A stretch of 64,000 nucleotides of DNA. Origin: Streptomyces sp. CB01201. Its GTDB lineage: Bacteria; Actinomycetota; Actinomycetes; Streptomycetales; Streptomycetaceae. The stretch lies in assembly GCF_002803085.1 (NCBI RefSeq), contig NZ_NNBJ01000008.1, positions 245,645 through 309,644 on the forward strand. Reading direction: 5' to 3'. Of this stretch, positions 8,782 through 17,196 are shown piece by piece (within the stretch, counting starts at the first letter, position 1; each line of letters starts with the position of its first letter). The notes below the pieces were generated by a model. It saw nothing but the letters and a program-made list of their open reading frames with translations. It had not been told where the DNA came from and did no database searches. The position numbers were made by a program, and so were the translations under genes.

Positions 8782-8807
8782 GGCCGTGCCCCCGCCCCTC
8801 CTCTCCC

Positions 8808-9611
8808 CTAGCCCTTGCCGTTGAGGGTGAAGGCGGCGCCGTCGGGGTCACTGATGCGGGCCCAGGGGCCGGCGGGCGAGGTGCCTTCGGCCAGGACGGT
8901 GCCGCCCTGCGCGCGTGCCCTTTCGGCGTGCGCGTGCGGGTCGTCGACGGCGAAGTGCGTGTGCCAGTGCGGCCTGAGGTTGGGATCGGGGGCGGCCTCC
9001 ATGGCACCGGAGGTGAGCCGGGCGACGACCCGGCCGCCGTGCCGCAGCACGACCTCTTCGTGTTCGTACTGGACGTCGCAGCAGCCCGGCCGGCCGGAGG
9101 CCCAGTCGAGGACCTCGCCGTAGAAGATCGCCGCGTCGAACGCGTCCCGGGTGTGCAGCCGGGTCCAGGCCGGAGCGGAGTCGCGCCAGCTCTCCCAGTT
9201 GGAGACGAGCGGCCCCTGCCAGATCCCGAAGACCGCCCCGTCCCGGTCGGCGGCCAGCGCTCCCCGGCCCGTATACACCGCGACCGGGCCGACCGCGACC
9301 GTGGCACCGCGCTCGCGGATGCGGGCGACGGTGACATCGGCGTCCTCGACCGCGAAGTACGGGGTCCAGGCCACGGCGACCTGGAACGCCGACGCCAGCG
9401 CGGAGATGCCGGCGACCGGCGTCCCGTCCGCGAGCGCGACCCGGAATTCGTCGCCGAGTTTGACGGGCCCGAAGGTCCAGCCCATCACCTCGCCGTAGAA
9501 GTCGAGCGCCGCGTCCAGGTCGCGGGCCATCAGGCTCACCCAGCACGGGGCGCCGAACACCGGCGCACCGGAGCCGAGTCGGGTGGTGGAATCAGTTGAT
9601 GGGGGCGTCAC
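8808..9611 (-). CDS. VOC family protein with two glyoxalase-like domains
   Basis: A 267-residue protein of two tandem vicinal-oxygen-chelate domains (roughly residues 15-130 and 140-262). Domain 1 starts CWVSLMARDLDAALDFYGEV; domain 2 repeats the pattern with WTRLHTRDAFDAAIFYGEVL. The second domain ends with ARISDPDGAAFTLNGKG. The family covers lyases, dioxygenases and drug-binding proteins, so the substrate is unknown. I chose GTG 9611 (GAGGG six bases upstream) over the ATG at 9650, which has no ribosome site. Confidence 0.85.
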   Translation of the reverse strand: MTPPSTDSTTRLGSGAPVFGAPCWVSLMARDLDAALDFYGEVMGWTFGPVKLGDEFRVALADGTPVAGISALASAFQVAVAWTPYFAVEDADVTVARIRERGATVAVGPVAVYTGRGALAADRDGAVFGIWQGPLVSNWESWRDSAPAWTRLHTRDAFDAAIFYGEVLDWASGRPGCCDVQYEHEEVVLRHGGRVVARLTSGAMEAAPDPNLRPHWHTHFAVDDPHAHAERARAQGGTVLAEGTSPAGPWARISDPDGAAFTLNGKG

Positions 9612-9820
9612 GAAAGCCCTCGCTTCCAGAAGTTCCGGTGGGCCGGTCACAGGGCCGAGGCACCGGTCACAGACTCTTCCACTATCGCGCGGCGCGCGCG
9701 ACGATGCCCGCCGACCGCGGCACCACCGGCGTTTCGGGCCGCTCCCGCCGGGCCGCGGCGCCTCGTGTTGCGGATGCGGCCGTACGGGTCATGCTGGAGG
9801 AATCCGCGCTGTGCCCGACC

Positions 9821-9837
9821 GGCTACTTTTAGTAGCC
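9821..9837. promoter_or_regulatory. Perfect 7-3-7 palindrome upstream of ATPase gene
   Basis: GGCTACT-TTT-AGTAGCC is a perfect inverted repeat in an AT-richer patch 62 bp before the GTG of the gene at 9899. It could be an operator for a dimeric repressor or a small terminator-like hairpin; no T-tract follows. Confidence 0.35.
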
Positions 9838-9898
9838 CTCGCATGGCTGCGGACGTGGGAGTGGCCGGCGAGCCGCTCCCGCCGACAAGGGAGTCGCA

Positions 9899-10444
9899 GT
9901 GTTCACCATCGACAGTCCCCGCCAGTACACCCTCGGCCTCGACGCGACGCCGGCCCGCATACCCCAGGTCCGCCGCATCGTCGCCGCGCATCTTCGGCAC
10001 TGGCGGTTGGAGAGCGTCATCCAGCCCGTGAGCCTCGGCGTGACCGAGTTGCTCAGCAACGTCCACCGCCATACCCAGGGCGACCACGACTGCGTCCTGG
10101 AACTGCGCTGGGCCCGCGGACAGCTCACCGCGTCCGTCGCCGACGGCGATCCCCGGCTGCCCCGGCTGCACGGCCCCCGGCCGTTCGCCGAGCGCGGCCG
10201 CGGCCTGGCCCTGGTCGCCCACCTCAGCGACAGCTGGGGCACCCAGAACACACCCGGCGGCAAGGTCGTGTGGTTCACGCTGTCCGCCCAGCCGCAGGAG
10301 CTGCGCCCGCTGCGCGCACTGCCCCCGAGTCCCGTGCTCACCGCGGCGGCGAGCGTCCCCGCCCTGCCTCGGTTCGACACCCGGCCGCACGCCCGGGCCG
10401 AGCGGGCCGAGCCCGCCGACGTGCGGTGCCTCAGCGACGCCTGA
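9899..10444 (+). CDS. RsbW-like ATP-binding regulatory protein
   Basis: A 181-residue single-domain GHKL ATPase of the type annotated as anti-sigma regulatory factor in Streptomyces. The N box is seen as [12 protein letters not shown] (residues 48-59), the G1 region as [10 protein letters not shown] and the G2 region as [19 protein letters not shown] near residues 97-115. The last 50 residues are proline/alanine rich and probably disordered. Such proteins may phosphorylate anti-anti-sigma factors or bind sigma factors; no partner gene is adjacent. Start GTG at 9899. It is the type of switch protein opposed by SpoIIE phosphatases such as the one at 15802-17043, but that link is inference. Confidence 0.82.
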   Translation: MFTIDSPRQYTLGLDATPARIPQVRRIVAAHLRHWRLESVIQPVSLGVTELLSNVHRHTQGDHDCVLELRWARGQLTASVADGDPRLPRLHGPRPFAERGRGLALVAHLSDSWGTQNTPGGKVVWFTLSAQPQELRPLRALPPSPVLTAAASVPALPRFDTRPHARAERAEPADVRCLSDA

Positions 10445-10562
10445 GGCACCGCCCCTGCTGGGACCGGCCTGCCGGAACGCGGTCTGCCGGAGCCCGATCC
10501 CGACGGCCCGTGAGCGTGTCGGGCACCGGGTACGAGTGGCCCGGAGCGGGTACTCACACCTC

Positions 10563-11657
10563 GTGATCACCATTGGGGTCGAGGAAGAGTATCTGCTGGT
10601 GGACCCGGACTCGGGTCTCCCCGTGCCGCTGTCCGACGAGGTGCGTACGGCCGCCGGACTCGAACCCATGGTGCAGGAGCGCGAAGTACAGCCCGAGCTG
10701 CTCCTGGCCCAGGTCGAGGTCGCCACGCCGGTCTGCACATCACTCGACGAGGTGGGCGGTCACCTGTTGCGCCTGCGGCACGCCGTGGGCTCCGCGGCGG
10801 AGCGGTACGGCTGCCGCCTCGCGACGACCGCGGCGGCCCCGCTGACCGGTTCCGCGCCCACCGAGGTGACCCATGAGCCGCGCTATCAGGATCTGCGGGC
10901 CCGCGCCCCGCAGTTGGTGGACGAGCAGTTCATCAACGGGATGCACGTCCATGTCGGCATGCCGGACCGGGAGGTTGCCGTGTCCGTCCTGAACCGGATC
11001 CGGCTCTGGCTGCCGACGCTGCTCGCCATGTCGGCCAACTCCCCCTTCTGGCAGGGCCGGGACACCGGTTTCGCGAGCTGGCGCACCCCGGTCTTCAGCC
11101 GCTGGCCGGTCTGCGGTCCGCCGCCCCGGTTCGACGGCTTGGAGGACTATGAGCGGCGCACCCGGGCCCTGGTCGAGTCCAAGGTCATCGCGGACACCGG
11201 CCAGCTCTACTGGCAGGCGCGGCTCTCCGAGCGCTACCCCACCCTCGAACTGCGGTGTCTGGACGTGCAGTTGAGGGCGGACGACGCCGTGATGTTCGCA
11301 GGAATCGTCCGGGCTCTCGCCGCCACCGCCGTACGCGAGCACAAGGCGGGCGAGCCCGAACCGCAGTGCGCGCCGGAGCTCTTGCAGGCCGCCGTCTGGC
11401 ATGCCGCCCGGCACGGCCTCGGCGGCACCCTGATCGACTCGGCGGGCCGCCCGCGCCCGGCCGGCGACACGCTGTGCCAGCTCACCCAGCACATCGCGCG
11501 GGACCTGGCGGAATCCGGCGACGAGCGCGAGGTCGGTTCGCTCATCCACCGGCTGCTGCGCCAGGGCAACGGCGCCGATCGCCAGCGCGAGGCGCTCGCC
11601 GAGGGCGGCTTCCCGTCCGTGATCGACCTCATCACGTCCGAGGCCACCGCCCCCTGA
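10563..11657 (+). CDS. YbdK-type carboxylate-amine ligase (glutamate-cysteine ligase family 2)
   Basis: ATP-dependent ligase of about 364 residues. Family motifs: [14 protein letters not shown] at the N-terminus, [18 protein letters not shown] near residues 124-141, [19 protein letters not shown] near 157-175, and [17 protein letters not shown] near 224-240. Weak GCL activity is known for E. coli YbdK; the true substrate is often unclear. The start is uncertain: GTG 10563 puts the conserved core right at the N-terminus and lies 6 bases after TACTCA, which could be a leaderless promoter, while GTG 10536 adds nine residues. Confidence 0.85.
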   Translation: MITIGVEEEYLLVDPDSGLPVPLSDEVRTAAGLEPMVQEREVQPELLLAQVEVATPVCTSLDEVGGHLLRLRHAVGSAAERYGCRLATTAAAPLTGSAPTEVTHEPRYQDLRARAPQLVDEQFINGMHVHVGMPDREVAVSVLNRIRLWLPTLLAMSANSPFWQGRDTGFASWRTPVFSRWPVCGPPPRFDGLEDYERRTRALVESKVIADTGQLYWQARLSERYPTLELRCLDVQLRADDAVMFAGIVRALAATAVREHKAGEPEPQCAPELLQAAVWHAARHGLGGTLIDSAGRPRPAGDTLCQLTQHIARDLAESGDEREVGSLIHRLLRQGNGADRQREALAEGGFPSVIDLITSEATAP

Positions 11658-11717
11658 GCGCAGGGCCCGCACTAGGGCGGCGCCGGCGGCTGATGGTCCC
11701 AACCCGTCCGGCGCCTT

Positions 11718-11740
11718 CGTTCCTTCGTACGCAAGGAACG
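11718..11740 (+). terminator. Hairpin downstream of ligase gene
   Basis: CGTTCCTT and AAGGAACG form an 8-bp stem around a 7-base loop, 60 bp after the stop of the ligase gene. No long U-tract follows, as usual for Streptomyces. Confidence 0.5.
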
Positions 11741-11789
11741 CACTTCCGACTACCACGGGCGGCGGCCGGGAAACATCGGGTCACACCTG

Positions 11790-11823
11790 CGGCAGGCAGC
11801 CCGTCGGCTGCGGGTGCCTGCCG
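11790..11823 (-). terminator. Hairpin downstream of PfpI-like gene
   Basis: CGGCAGGCA and TGCCTGCCG pair over 9 bp, with an inner CCCG/CGGG pairing, directly after the stop of the leftward gene at 11830. Confidence 0.5.
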
Positions 11824-11829
11824 GAACCG

Positions 11830-12363
11830 TCACTTGCCGAACGCGTCGAGGAAGGCCGCACAGAACGCCTTCAGGTCGTCCGGCTTGCGGCTGGTGATCA
11901 GCGTGTTGGGGCCGCCGGTGCACACCTTGACCTGCTCGTCGACCCAGGTGCCGCCCGCGTTGGTGATGTCGGTGCGCAGGCTCGGCCAGGACGTGAGGGT
12001 GCGGCCGCGCAGCACGTCGGCCTCCACGAGCGTCCAGGGTGCGTGGCAGATGGCGGCCACCGGCTTGCCCTGCTCGAAGAAGCCCTTCGCGAACGCGACC
12101 GCGTCCTCGTCCAGGCGCAGCGCGTCCGGGTTCGCCACGCCGCCGGGCAGCACCAGAGCGTCGTAGTCGGCGGGGCCGGTGTCGCCGACCGTCCGGTCCA
12201 CCGGGAAGGTGTCGCCCTTGTCCAGGTGGTTGTAGGCCTGTACGCGCCCCGACTCGGTGGAGACCAGTTCGGCGGTGTGACCTGCGTCGGTCACGGCCTT
12301 CCAGGGTTCGGTCAGCTCGACCTGCTCGATGCCTTCGGTCGCCACGAGGAATGCCACCTTCAT
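11830..12363 (-). CDS. DJ-1/PfpI/YhbO-type protein
   Basis: A 177-residue single-domain class I glutamine-amidotransferase-like protein. The nucleophilic elbow AAICHAPWTLVEA (Cys near residue 104) and YDALVLPGGVANPDALR near residues 68-84 are typical of the PfpI/YhbO subgroup. Members act in stress defence, with reported protease, deglycase or chaperone activities that are debated. Length is normal for the family. ATG 12363 follows AGGGAG by 7 bases. Confidence 0.9.
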   Translation of the reverse strand: MKVAFLVATEGIEQVELTEPWKAVTDAGHTAELVSTESGRVQAYNHLDKGDTFPVDRTVGDTGPADYDALVLPGGVANPDALRLDEDAVAFAKGFFEQGKPVAAICHAPWTLVEADVLRGRTLTSWPSLRTDITNAGGTWVDEQVKVCTGGPNTLITSRKPDDLKAFCAAFLDAFGK

Positions 12364-12499
12364 GATGTCGCTCCCTTCTCAGTGCACCGCGCTGATCACG
12401 GTGCGGATCGATGAAATTCGTGCCATATCGGGTCGCTCCGCCCGTACCCCTGACCAGAGCAGCCACACTCCCCTGCGGCTGCCAACGCCGCGCCTCGGG

Positions 12500-13174
12500 T
12501 CAGTCCGTGCGTTCCAGCTGTGCGAAGACGCTGGTGTCCAGGTGCGAGAGCAGTTCGGCGGGGTCGCCGTACACGGCCTGGGCCCCGGCCTCTTCGAGGT
12601 CCGCGCGGGCGATTCCGCCGGCGAGCAGGGCGATGGCGCGTACGTCCGCCGAGCGGGCCGCCTTCATGTCCCAGACGGTGTCCCCCACGAACACCGCCTC
12701 CGAGGGATCGGCCCCGGCCAGTTCGAGGGCCCGGTGCACCGGGTCGGGTGCGGGCTTGCCCTCGCTCACATCATCGGCACTGGCCACGCCTTCGATGACG
12801 TCGTCGGCGTCGATGGCTCGACGCAGCGCCTTCAGCTCCGGCCCGCCCGCCGAGGTGGCCAGCACGATGCGCCAGCCCCTCGATGCCAGCACGCGCAGCA
12901 GCTCGCGGGCACCGTCCAGCGGGGGCAGCCGCTCGAAATAGGTGCCGTACAGGGCGGTGTGCGCCGCGGTCAGTTTCTCGTCCGCGTCCCGGTCGCGGTC
13001 CTCGCCGAGCAGCCGCCCGATGAGGTCGTCCGAGCCGAGGCCGATGGCCCGGTGGATGTCGTGCGTTCTCACCTCGTGCCCGGACTGCCGGAACGCCTCC
13101 CACCAGGTGACGACGTGCAGGTGGTTGGTGTCGACGAGGGTGCCGTCGACGTCGAACAGAGCCGCACGTGCCAT
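12500..13174 (-). CDS. HAD-superfamily phosphatase, phosphoglycolate phosphatase-like
   Basis: A 224-residue haloacid dehalogenase-type hydrolase. Motif I is FDVDGTLVDT at residues 7-16, motif II is VLATSAGG, the conserved lysine is in SEGKPAPDP, and motif IV is VFVGDTVWDMKAA near residues 166-178. A helical cap between motifs I and II fits subclass I, as in Gph. It probably dephosphorylates a small sugar phosphate; the substrate cannot be read from sequence. ATG 13174 has GAAAGG nine bases upstream. Confidence 0.85.
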   Translation of the reverse strand: MARAALFDVDGTLVDTNHLHVVTWWEAFRQSGHEVRTHDIHRAIGLGSDDLIGRLLGEDRDRDADEKLTAAHTALYGTYFERLPPLDGARELLRVLASRGWRIVLATSAGGPELKALRRAIDADDVIEGVASADDVSEGKPAPDPVHRALELAGADPSEAVFVGDTVWDMKAARSADVRAIALLAGGIARADLEEAGAQAVYGDPAELLSHLDTSVFAQLERTD

Positions 13175-13294
13175 GCGCTCACGCCTTTCGTTCCGCCACT
13201 GCCTGAAGTGCTGGTGCCTGAGGTGTGCCTGTGGTGCCCGTGTCGATCATGCCGCCGATCCCGGCCCCCGACATCTCGTGGCGGGACCGGCTGG

Positions 13295-13516
13295 TCACGC
13301 CGCGTGTCGGCGGCGTACGGCCGCACGTTCGTACGGCGCCTGAGCCTCCCCGTGCGCCGCGTGCTCCGTGGACGGCAGGTCCGGTACGGCGACCAGATGC
13401 CGCCTGGGTGGCTCCGTGCCGGATTCGCCCCCGCCGAGCAGGTACTCCTCGTACCGCCCGAGGGCGAGTACGGCGGCCAGCATGAAATGGGGCAGCAGAA
13501 CGGCTACGAGGACCAC
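13295..13516 (-). CDS. Small single-span membrane protein
   Basis: A 73-residue protein starting at GTG 13516, which has AAGGAG six bases upstream, a strong site that decides the start. It opens with a membrane segment (VLVAVLLPHFMLAAVLALG), followed by RYEEYLLGG and a hydrophilic tail rich in His, Ala and Arg. The hydrophobic helix followed by GRYEE is a layout I know from small uncharacterised Streptomyces proteins. It lies upstream of, and in the same direction as, the HAD gene (120 bp gap). Function unknown. Confidence 0.6.
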   Translation of the reverse strand: MVLVAVLLPHFMLAAVLALGRYEEYLLGGGESGTEPPRRHLVAVPDLPSTEHAAHGEAQAPYERAAVRRRHAA

Positions 13517-13740
13517 GACGACTCCTTGCGGGGATGACCGTGTCTGCCTGGTCGGGTTGCCCCGCCGGCACAGCCGAAACCTGCGGCCCGCAGATGCCCC
13601 GCCCGCGGGCCGGCCCTGCGCCCTTGCCTCCCTTGTCTCCCTTCCGACCCGCGTGGGCGCCACCGCCCCGGGTACCCGGGATGCCGACGGCCGGGTGAAG
13701 GCGGAGGTTTCGGTTGGAGCGGTTCGGCAAAGGGTGACAT

Positions 13741-14706
13741 ATGGTGCAAATCGGCTACACGATGATGACCGAGCAGGCGAATCCCCGCGCCCTGGTGGAG
13801 GGCGTGGTCGCGGCCGAGCGGGCCGGCTTCGACTTCTCCGTGACGTCCGACCACTACTTCCCGTGGCTGGAGTCCCAGGGGCACGCCCCCTACGCCTGGA
13901 GCGTGCTCGGCGCGGCGGCGCAGGCGACCAGCCGCATCCCGCTGATGACGTATGTGACGTGCCCGACGATCCGCTATCACCCGGCCGTCGTGGCGCAGAA
14001 GGCCGCGACGATGCAGTCGCTGTCCCAGGGGCGCTTCCGGCTCGGCCTCGGCTCCGGCGAGAACCTCAACGAGCATGTGACGGGCGGGGGTTGGCCCACC
14101 GCCACGGTGCGCCTCGACATGCTCGAAGAGGCCGTCGAGATCATCCGTGCGCTCTTCTCGGGCGAGACGGTCAACCACCAGGGCGCCTACTTCGACATCG
14201 CCGACGCCAGGCTGTGGGACCTGCCGGACGAGCTGCCGCCGATCGGCGTCGCGGTCTCGGGCGAGCGGTCCTGCTCCCTGGCGGGCCGGCTCGCGGATCT
14301 CGTCATCGCCACCGAGCCCAAGAAGGAACTGATCGACTCCTTCGACCGGCACGGCGGCCAAGGCAAGCCCCGCGTAGGGCAGTTGCCCATCTGCTACGAC
14401 CCTGACCGGGACGCGGCGATCGCCCGGGCGCACGACCAGTTCCGCTGGGCGTTCGCGGGCTGGCCGGTGAACTCGGAACTGCCGGGCCCCTCCGGCTTCG
14501 AGGGCGCCACCAGCTTCGTCACCCCGCAGGACGTGGCGGAAGGCATCCCGTGCGGCGACGACGTCGACCACTTCGTCGAGGCCGTACGCCCCTACGCCGA
14601 AGCGGGGTTCACGGAGATCGCCCTCATCCAGGTCGGCGGCGAGCACCAACTCCCCTTCATCGACTGGGCCGAGAAGAAGCTGCTGCCGGCCCTGCGTGAA
14701 CTCTGA
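13741..14706 (+). CDS. F420-dependent LLM-class oxidoreductase (G6PD-like family)
   Basis: A 321-residue TIM-barrel protein of the luciferase-like family using coenzyme F420. The N-terminal strand MVQIGYTMMTEQANP, the segment SDHYFPWLESQGHAPYAWS (residues 36-54), the LGSGENLNEHVTGGGWP motif near 104-120 and AVSGERSCSLAGRLADLVI match the F420 G6PD-related TIGR03557 group. A hydride transfer between a substrate alcohol or aldehyde and F420 is expected; no cofactor-biosynthesis gene is near. ATG 13741 follows AAAGGGTG. Confidence 0.88.
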   Translation: MVQIGYTMMTEQANPRALVEGVVAAERAGFDFSVTSDHYFPWLESQGHAPYAWSVLGAAAQATSRIPLMTYVTCPTIRYHPAVVAQKAATMQSLSQGRFRLGLGSGENLNEHVTGGGWPTATVRLDMLEEAVEIIRALFSGETVNHQGAYFDIADARLWDLPDELPPIGVAVSGERSCSLAGRLADLVIATEPKKELIDSFDRHGGQGKPRVGQLPICYDPDRDAAIARAHDQFRWAFAGWPVNSELPGPSGFEGATSFVTPQDVAEGIPCGDDVDHFVEAVRPYAEAGFTEIALIQVGGEHQLPFIDWAEKKLLPALREL

Positions 14707-14711
14707 ACGAG

Positions 14712-14870
14712 GTGTCGGACATCGACGCGGCCGAGCAGCAGGTGCCCGCCCTCGGCGCCACCGCGCTCGACCCCGACGACCGCGGCGGCGAACGCGGCTT
14801 CCGGGTCCGCGCGGACCCGGCGGGCCGCCCTTCCGCCCCTTTCCGCCCCTTCCACCTCTGCCGGGCCTGA
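14712..14870 (+). pseudogene. Remnant of a VOC (glyoxalase-like) C-terminal half-domain
   Basis: Reading from GTG 14712, 52 codons give a sequence that matches the end of single-domain VOC proteins: DIDAAEQQVPALGATAL, then GERGFRVRADPAGRP and FHLC. In intact relatives the last part reads FRV-ADPAGHPFCLC and about 80 further residues precede it; these are missing. The conserved tail is split by six extra in-frame residues caused by the tandem decamer TTCCGCCCCT at 14831 and 14841. It lies 5 bp after the LLM gene. I take it as a decayed gene, though translation of a short peptide is not excluded. Confidence 0.65.
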
Positions 14871-14954
14871 CCCGGTAGGCGTTCGCGGCCCGGAGCCGCC
14901 GGCCCGGCCGCCAGCGCCCCATCCCCCCACCGAGCGACAACCACGGAGAACAGC

Positions 14955-15350
14955 GTGAACGACTCAGCTTCCTCGACCTCCCCCGCGGCCGACGCGGCCG
15001 ACTCCCCCGACCTGGTGCACGTCATGCTCGGCGAATGCTCCGCGGCCGACGCGGACGCGGTCTTCGGCGTCCTCGCCGGCCATTTCGACTCCGACCGCGA
15101 CAACGACGTGCCCGGCCGCCGCGAGGGGCCCCGGCCCGCCACCTGGACCGGCAGCTTCCGTGCCGATCACGCTCCGGCCGAAATCGCCGGGGTCGTCCTC
15201 GCCGGGCCCGTCACCGCGGACCTCCAGGGCGGGCCCGTGGCAGTGGAACGGCTCCGCCACACCCTCGCCGCCGCCTTCTCGGCGGAGACGGTGGGCAGCG
15301 CGGCGGGCGACCAGGAGGTCGACCTCCAGCTCCGGCTGTCCAACGGATAG
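14955..15350 (+). CDS. Conserved hypothetical protein
   Basis: A 131-residue acidic soluble protein. After a Ser/Ala-rich start, residues 20-131 look folded: DLVHVMLGECSAADADAVFG, later GPVAVERLRHTLAAAFSAE and ending DQEVDLQLRLSNG. I do not recognise a family. GTG 14955 has GGAGA six bases upstream. The gene follows the VOC remnant and precedes a small membrane protein gene in the same direction (148 bp gap). Confidence 0.6.
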   Translation: MNDSASSTSPAADAADSPDLVHVMLGECSAADADAVFGVLAGHFDSDRDNDVPGRREGPRPATWTGSFRADHAPAEIAGVVLAGPVTADLQGGPVAVERLRHTLAAAFSAETVGSAAGDQEVDLQLRLSNG

Positions 15351-15498
15351 CGGGCCGCGGCAGCCGCGTTGTGCCACGGACACCGGGCGGGCGGACAGTC
15401 GGGACAGATTGGCCGTACGCGACCGGTCCCTTGTGGCGGGCTCGGAACTATTCTGGACAGCAGGAGCTGAAACCCCTTCTGCCAGATCGGAGGACATC

Positions 15499-15654
15499 AT
15501 GATCGTCCTCGGAATCATCCTGCTCGTCGTCGGCTTCGTGGCCGGCATCTCCATCCTGTGGACCATCGGCATCATTCTGCTGGTCGTCGGAGCCATCCTG
15601 TGGCTCCTCGGATCCGTCGGCCACGCGGTCGGCGGGCGGCGACACTACTGGTAG
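15499..15654 (+). CDS. Small membrane protein, DUF6131-like
   Basis: A 51-residue protein that is almost entirely two hydrophobic helices (MIVLGIILLVVGFVAGI, then WTIGIILLVVGAILWLLGSV) ending in VGGRRHYW. This matches DUF6131-type proteins of mycobacteria and streptomycetes. The ATG at 15499 has CGGAGGA 4-6 bases upstream. Function unknown; similar proteins are often stress induced, but no promoter motif is clear here. Confidence 0.75.
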   Translation: MIVLGIILLVVGFVAGISILWTIGIILLVVGAILWLLGSVGHAVGGRRHYW

Positions 15655-15666
15655 ACGGCGGCCGAG

Positions 15667-15694
15667 ACGGGCGCACTCCGCGGACTGCGCCCGT
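15667..15694. terminator. Hairpin between convergent genes
   Basis: ACGGGCGCA and TGCGCCCGT form a 9-bp stem (extendable with weaker pairs) around a 10-base loop, 12 bp after the stop at 15654 and 108 bp from the end of the convergent SpoIIE-type gene. Confidence 0.6.
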
Positions 15695-15801
15695 TCCGGT
15701 CTGTCGTACGCGCGCGCTTCCCGGGCCGTGCCCCTGACGGGTACGACGCGGGGAGTGCGGCTCCGACAGTTGTCGGGCCGGATCTCACGCGGCCGTCGGT
15801 C

Positions 15802-17043
15802 TCAGAGAGCGACGACGATCAGAGCCGTGTCATCGGTGGCTCCCCCGGTCGGGACGAGGTCCCCGAGGACCGCGTCCGCCAGGGCTTCGGGGTCGGCTCC
15901 GTGGTGGCGGGCGAGCGAGCCCGCGAGTCGGCGCAGTCCGGTGTCGATGTCCTCGTGTCTGCGCTCGACCAGCCCGTCGGTATAGAGGACGAGCGCCGAG
16001 CCTTCGGTGAAGGCCGTCGTCGCCTCCGGACGCGCGACGTGCTCGGGGCGGGCGCCAAGGGGCGGATCGGTCGCGCCGTCCAGGAATTCCACACGGCCGT
16101 CCTCGTGCACGAGCGCCGCGGGCAGATGGCCGGCGCTGCTGTAGCCGAGGGTGTTCCCGTTCCAGTCGACGACGGCGAGGAACGCGGTGGCGGACTCCGC
16201 GCCCGCCACCGACCGGGCGTACAGGCCGAGGACCTCCAGCGCCTGGCCGGGCCCGTCGGCGACCCGGGACGCCGCGCTCAGGGCGCTGCGCAGCTGCCCC
16301 ATCACGCCGGCCGCGGCGAGGCCGTGTCCCACGACGTCACCGACGGCGACCGCGAGCCGGCCTCCGGGCAGCTCGGCCAGGTCGTACCAGTCACCGCACA
16401 CGTTCAGTGCTCCGACGGCGGGCAGATAGCGTACGGCGGCACGACGTTCCCCGAGCGGCCCGGGCGCGGGCAGCATCGCGGCCTGGAGGGAGAGCGCCAC
16501 CTCGTGTTCGCGGGCGTGCGCTCGGCGCAGTTGCTCATTGAGCTCTTGCAGCTCCCTGGCCCGGCTGTACAGCTCGGCCTCCAGAACCCTGGCCCGGTCC
16601 TCGTCGGGCGCGCCCGCTCGGCCCCGCGCGCGGGCGCGGATGAGTTCGGTGACCTCCTCGACCCGGTGCAGGAGCAGGACCACGTTGCCGTCCCGGTCGA
16701 ACACGGGCGTGTTCACCGGGCTCCAGTAGCGCTCCTCCCACACTCCGGGGCGGGCCGGGTCCTCGACGTCGTAGCGCTGAAGGGCCATGGCATCGCGTTC
16801 CCCGGTGGCCGCCACCCGGCGCAGTGACGCCTCCAGGTTGCGCATGCCGTTGGCGTCGGGGTCACCGGGGTTGTCGGGGAAGGCGTCGAAGAGGTAGCGG
16901 CCGACGAGATCCTCGCGACGGCGCCGGGTCGTGCTCAGGAACACGTCGTTGAGGTCGGCGTACACGAGGTCGGTCGTGAGCAGCGCCACCGGGGCGGGCA
17001 GCGCTCGGAAGACCGCCTCGAAGTCGATGCCGGACCCGTTCAC
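15802..17043 (-). CDS. PAS-domain SpoIIE-type serine phosphatase
   Basis: A 413-residue signalling phosphatase. Residues 1-125 are a PAS domain (FEAVFRALPAPVALLTTDLV, later VFDRDGNVVLLLHRVEEVT), then a coiled-coil-like linker (about 140-175), then a PP2C/SpoIIE domain (180-413) with metal-binding signatures NVCGDWYD, VAVGDVVGHGLAAAG, LYTDGLVERR and TDDTALIVVAL. These enzymes dephosphorylate anti-anti-sigma factors and so switch on stress or developmental sigma factors. I start at GTG 17043 (AGGTG six bases upstream); the ATG at 17163 lies inside a terminator hairpin and is unlikely to be translated. Confidence 0.85.
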   Translation of the reverse strand: MNGSGIDFEAVFRALPAPVALLTTDLVYADLNDVFLSTTRRRREDLVGRYLFDAFPDNPGDPDANGMRNLEASLRRVAATGERDAMALQRYDVEDPARPGVWEERYWSPVNTPVFDRDGNVVLLLHRVEEVTELIRARARGRAGAPDEDRARVLEAELYSRARELQELNEQLRRAHAREHEVALSLQAAMLPAPGPLGERRAAVRYLPAVGALNVCGDWYDLAELPGGRLAVAVGDVVGHGLAAAGVMGQLRSALSAASRVADGPGQALEVLGLYARSVAGAESATAFLAVVDWNGNTLGYSSAGHLPAALVHEDGRVEFLDGATDPPLGARPEHVARPEATTAFTEGSALVLYTDGLVERRHEDIDTGLRRLAGSLARHHGADPEALADAVLGDLVPTGGATDDTALIVVAL

Positions 17044-17138
17044 AGATTGCACCTGCCCACGTGACGCCTCTTCGGTCTCGCGCTCTTCACGATAGGCGGC
17101 ATCGCCGGGACGGGCCCGCCGGGCGGCGCCGTATGCCG

Positions 17139-17175
17139 GAGGGCGGCCGGATGCGCTCGGCATCCGGCCGCCCTC
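17139..17175 (-). terminator. Strong terminator after GAPDH gene
   Basis: A perfect 16-bp stem (17139-17154 with 17160-17175, core GGGCGGCCGGATGC) around a 5-base loop, 22 bp downstream of the GAPDH stop on the leftward strand. It also insulates the SpoIIE-type gene. Confidence 0.8.
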
Positions 17176-17196
17176 GGAGTCAGCGGGCGGGCGCGG

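Noticed and set aside
17163-17163. ATG giving a 453-residue SpoIIE-type phosphatase
   Set aside because: It lies in the stem of a strong terminator hairpin; GTG 17043 has a good ribosome site and opens the PAS domain.
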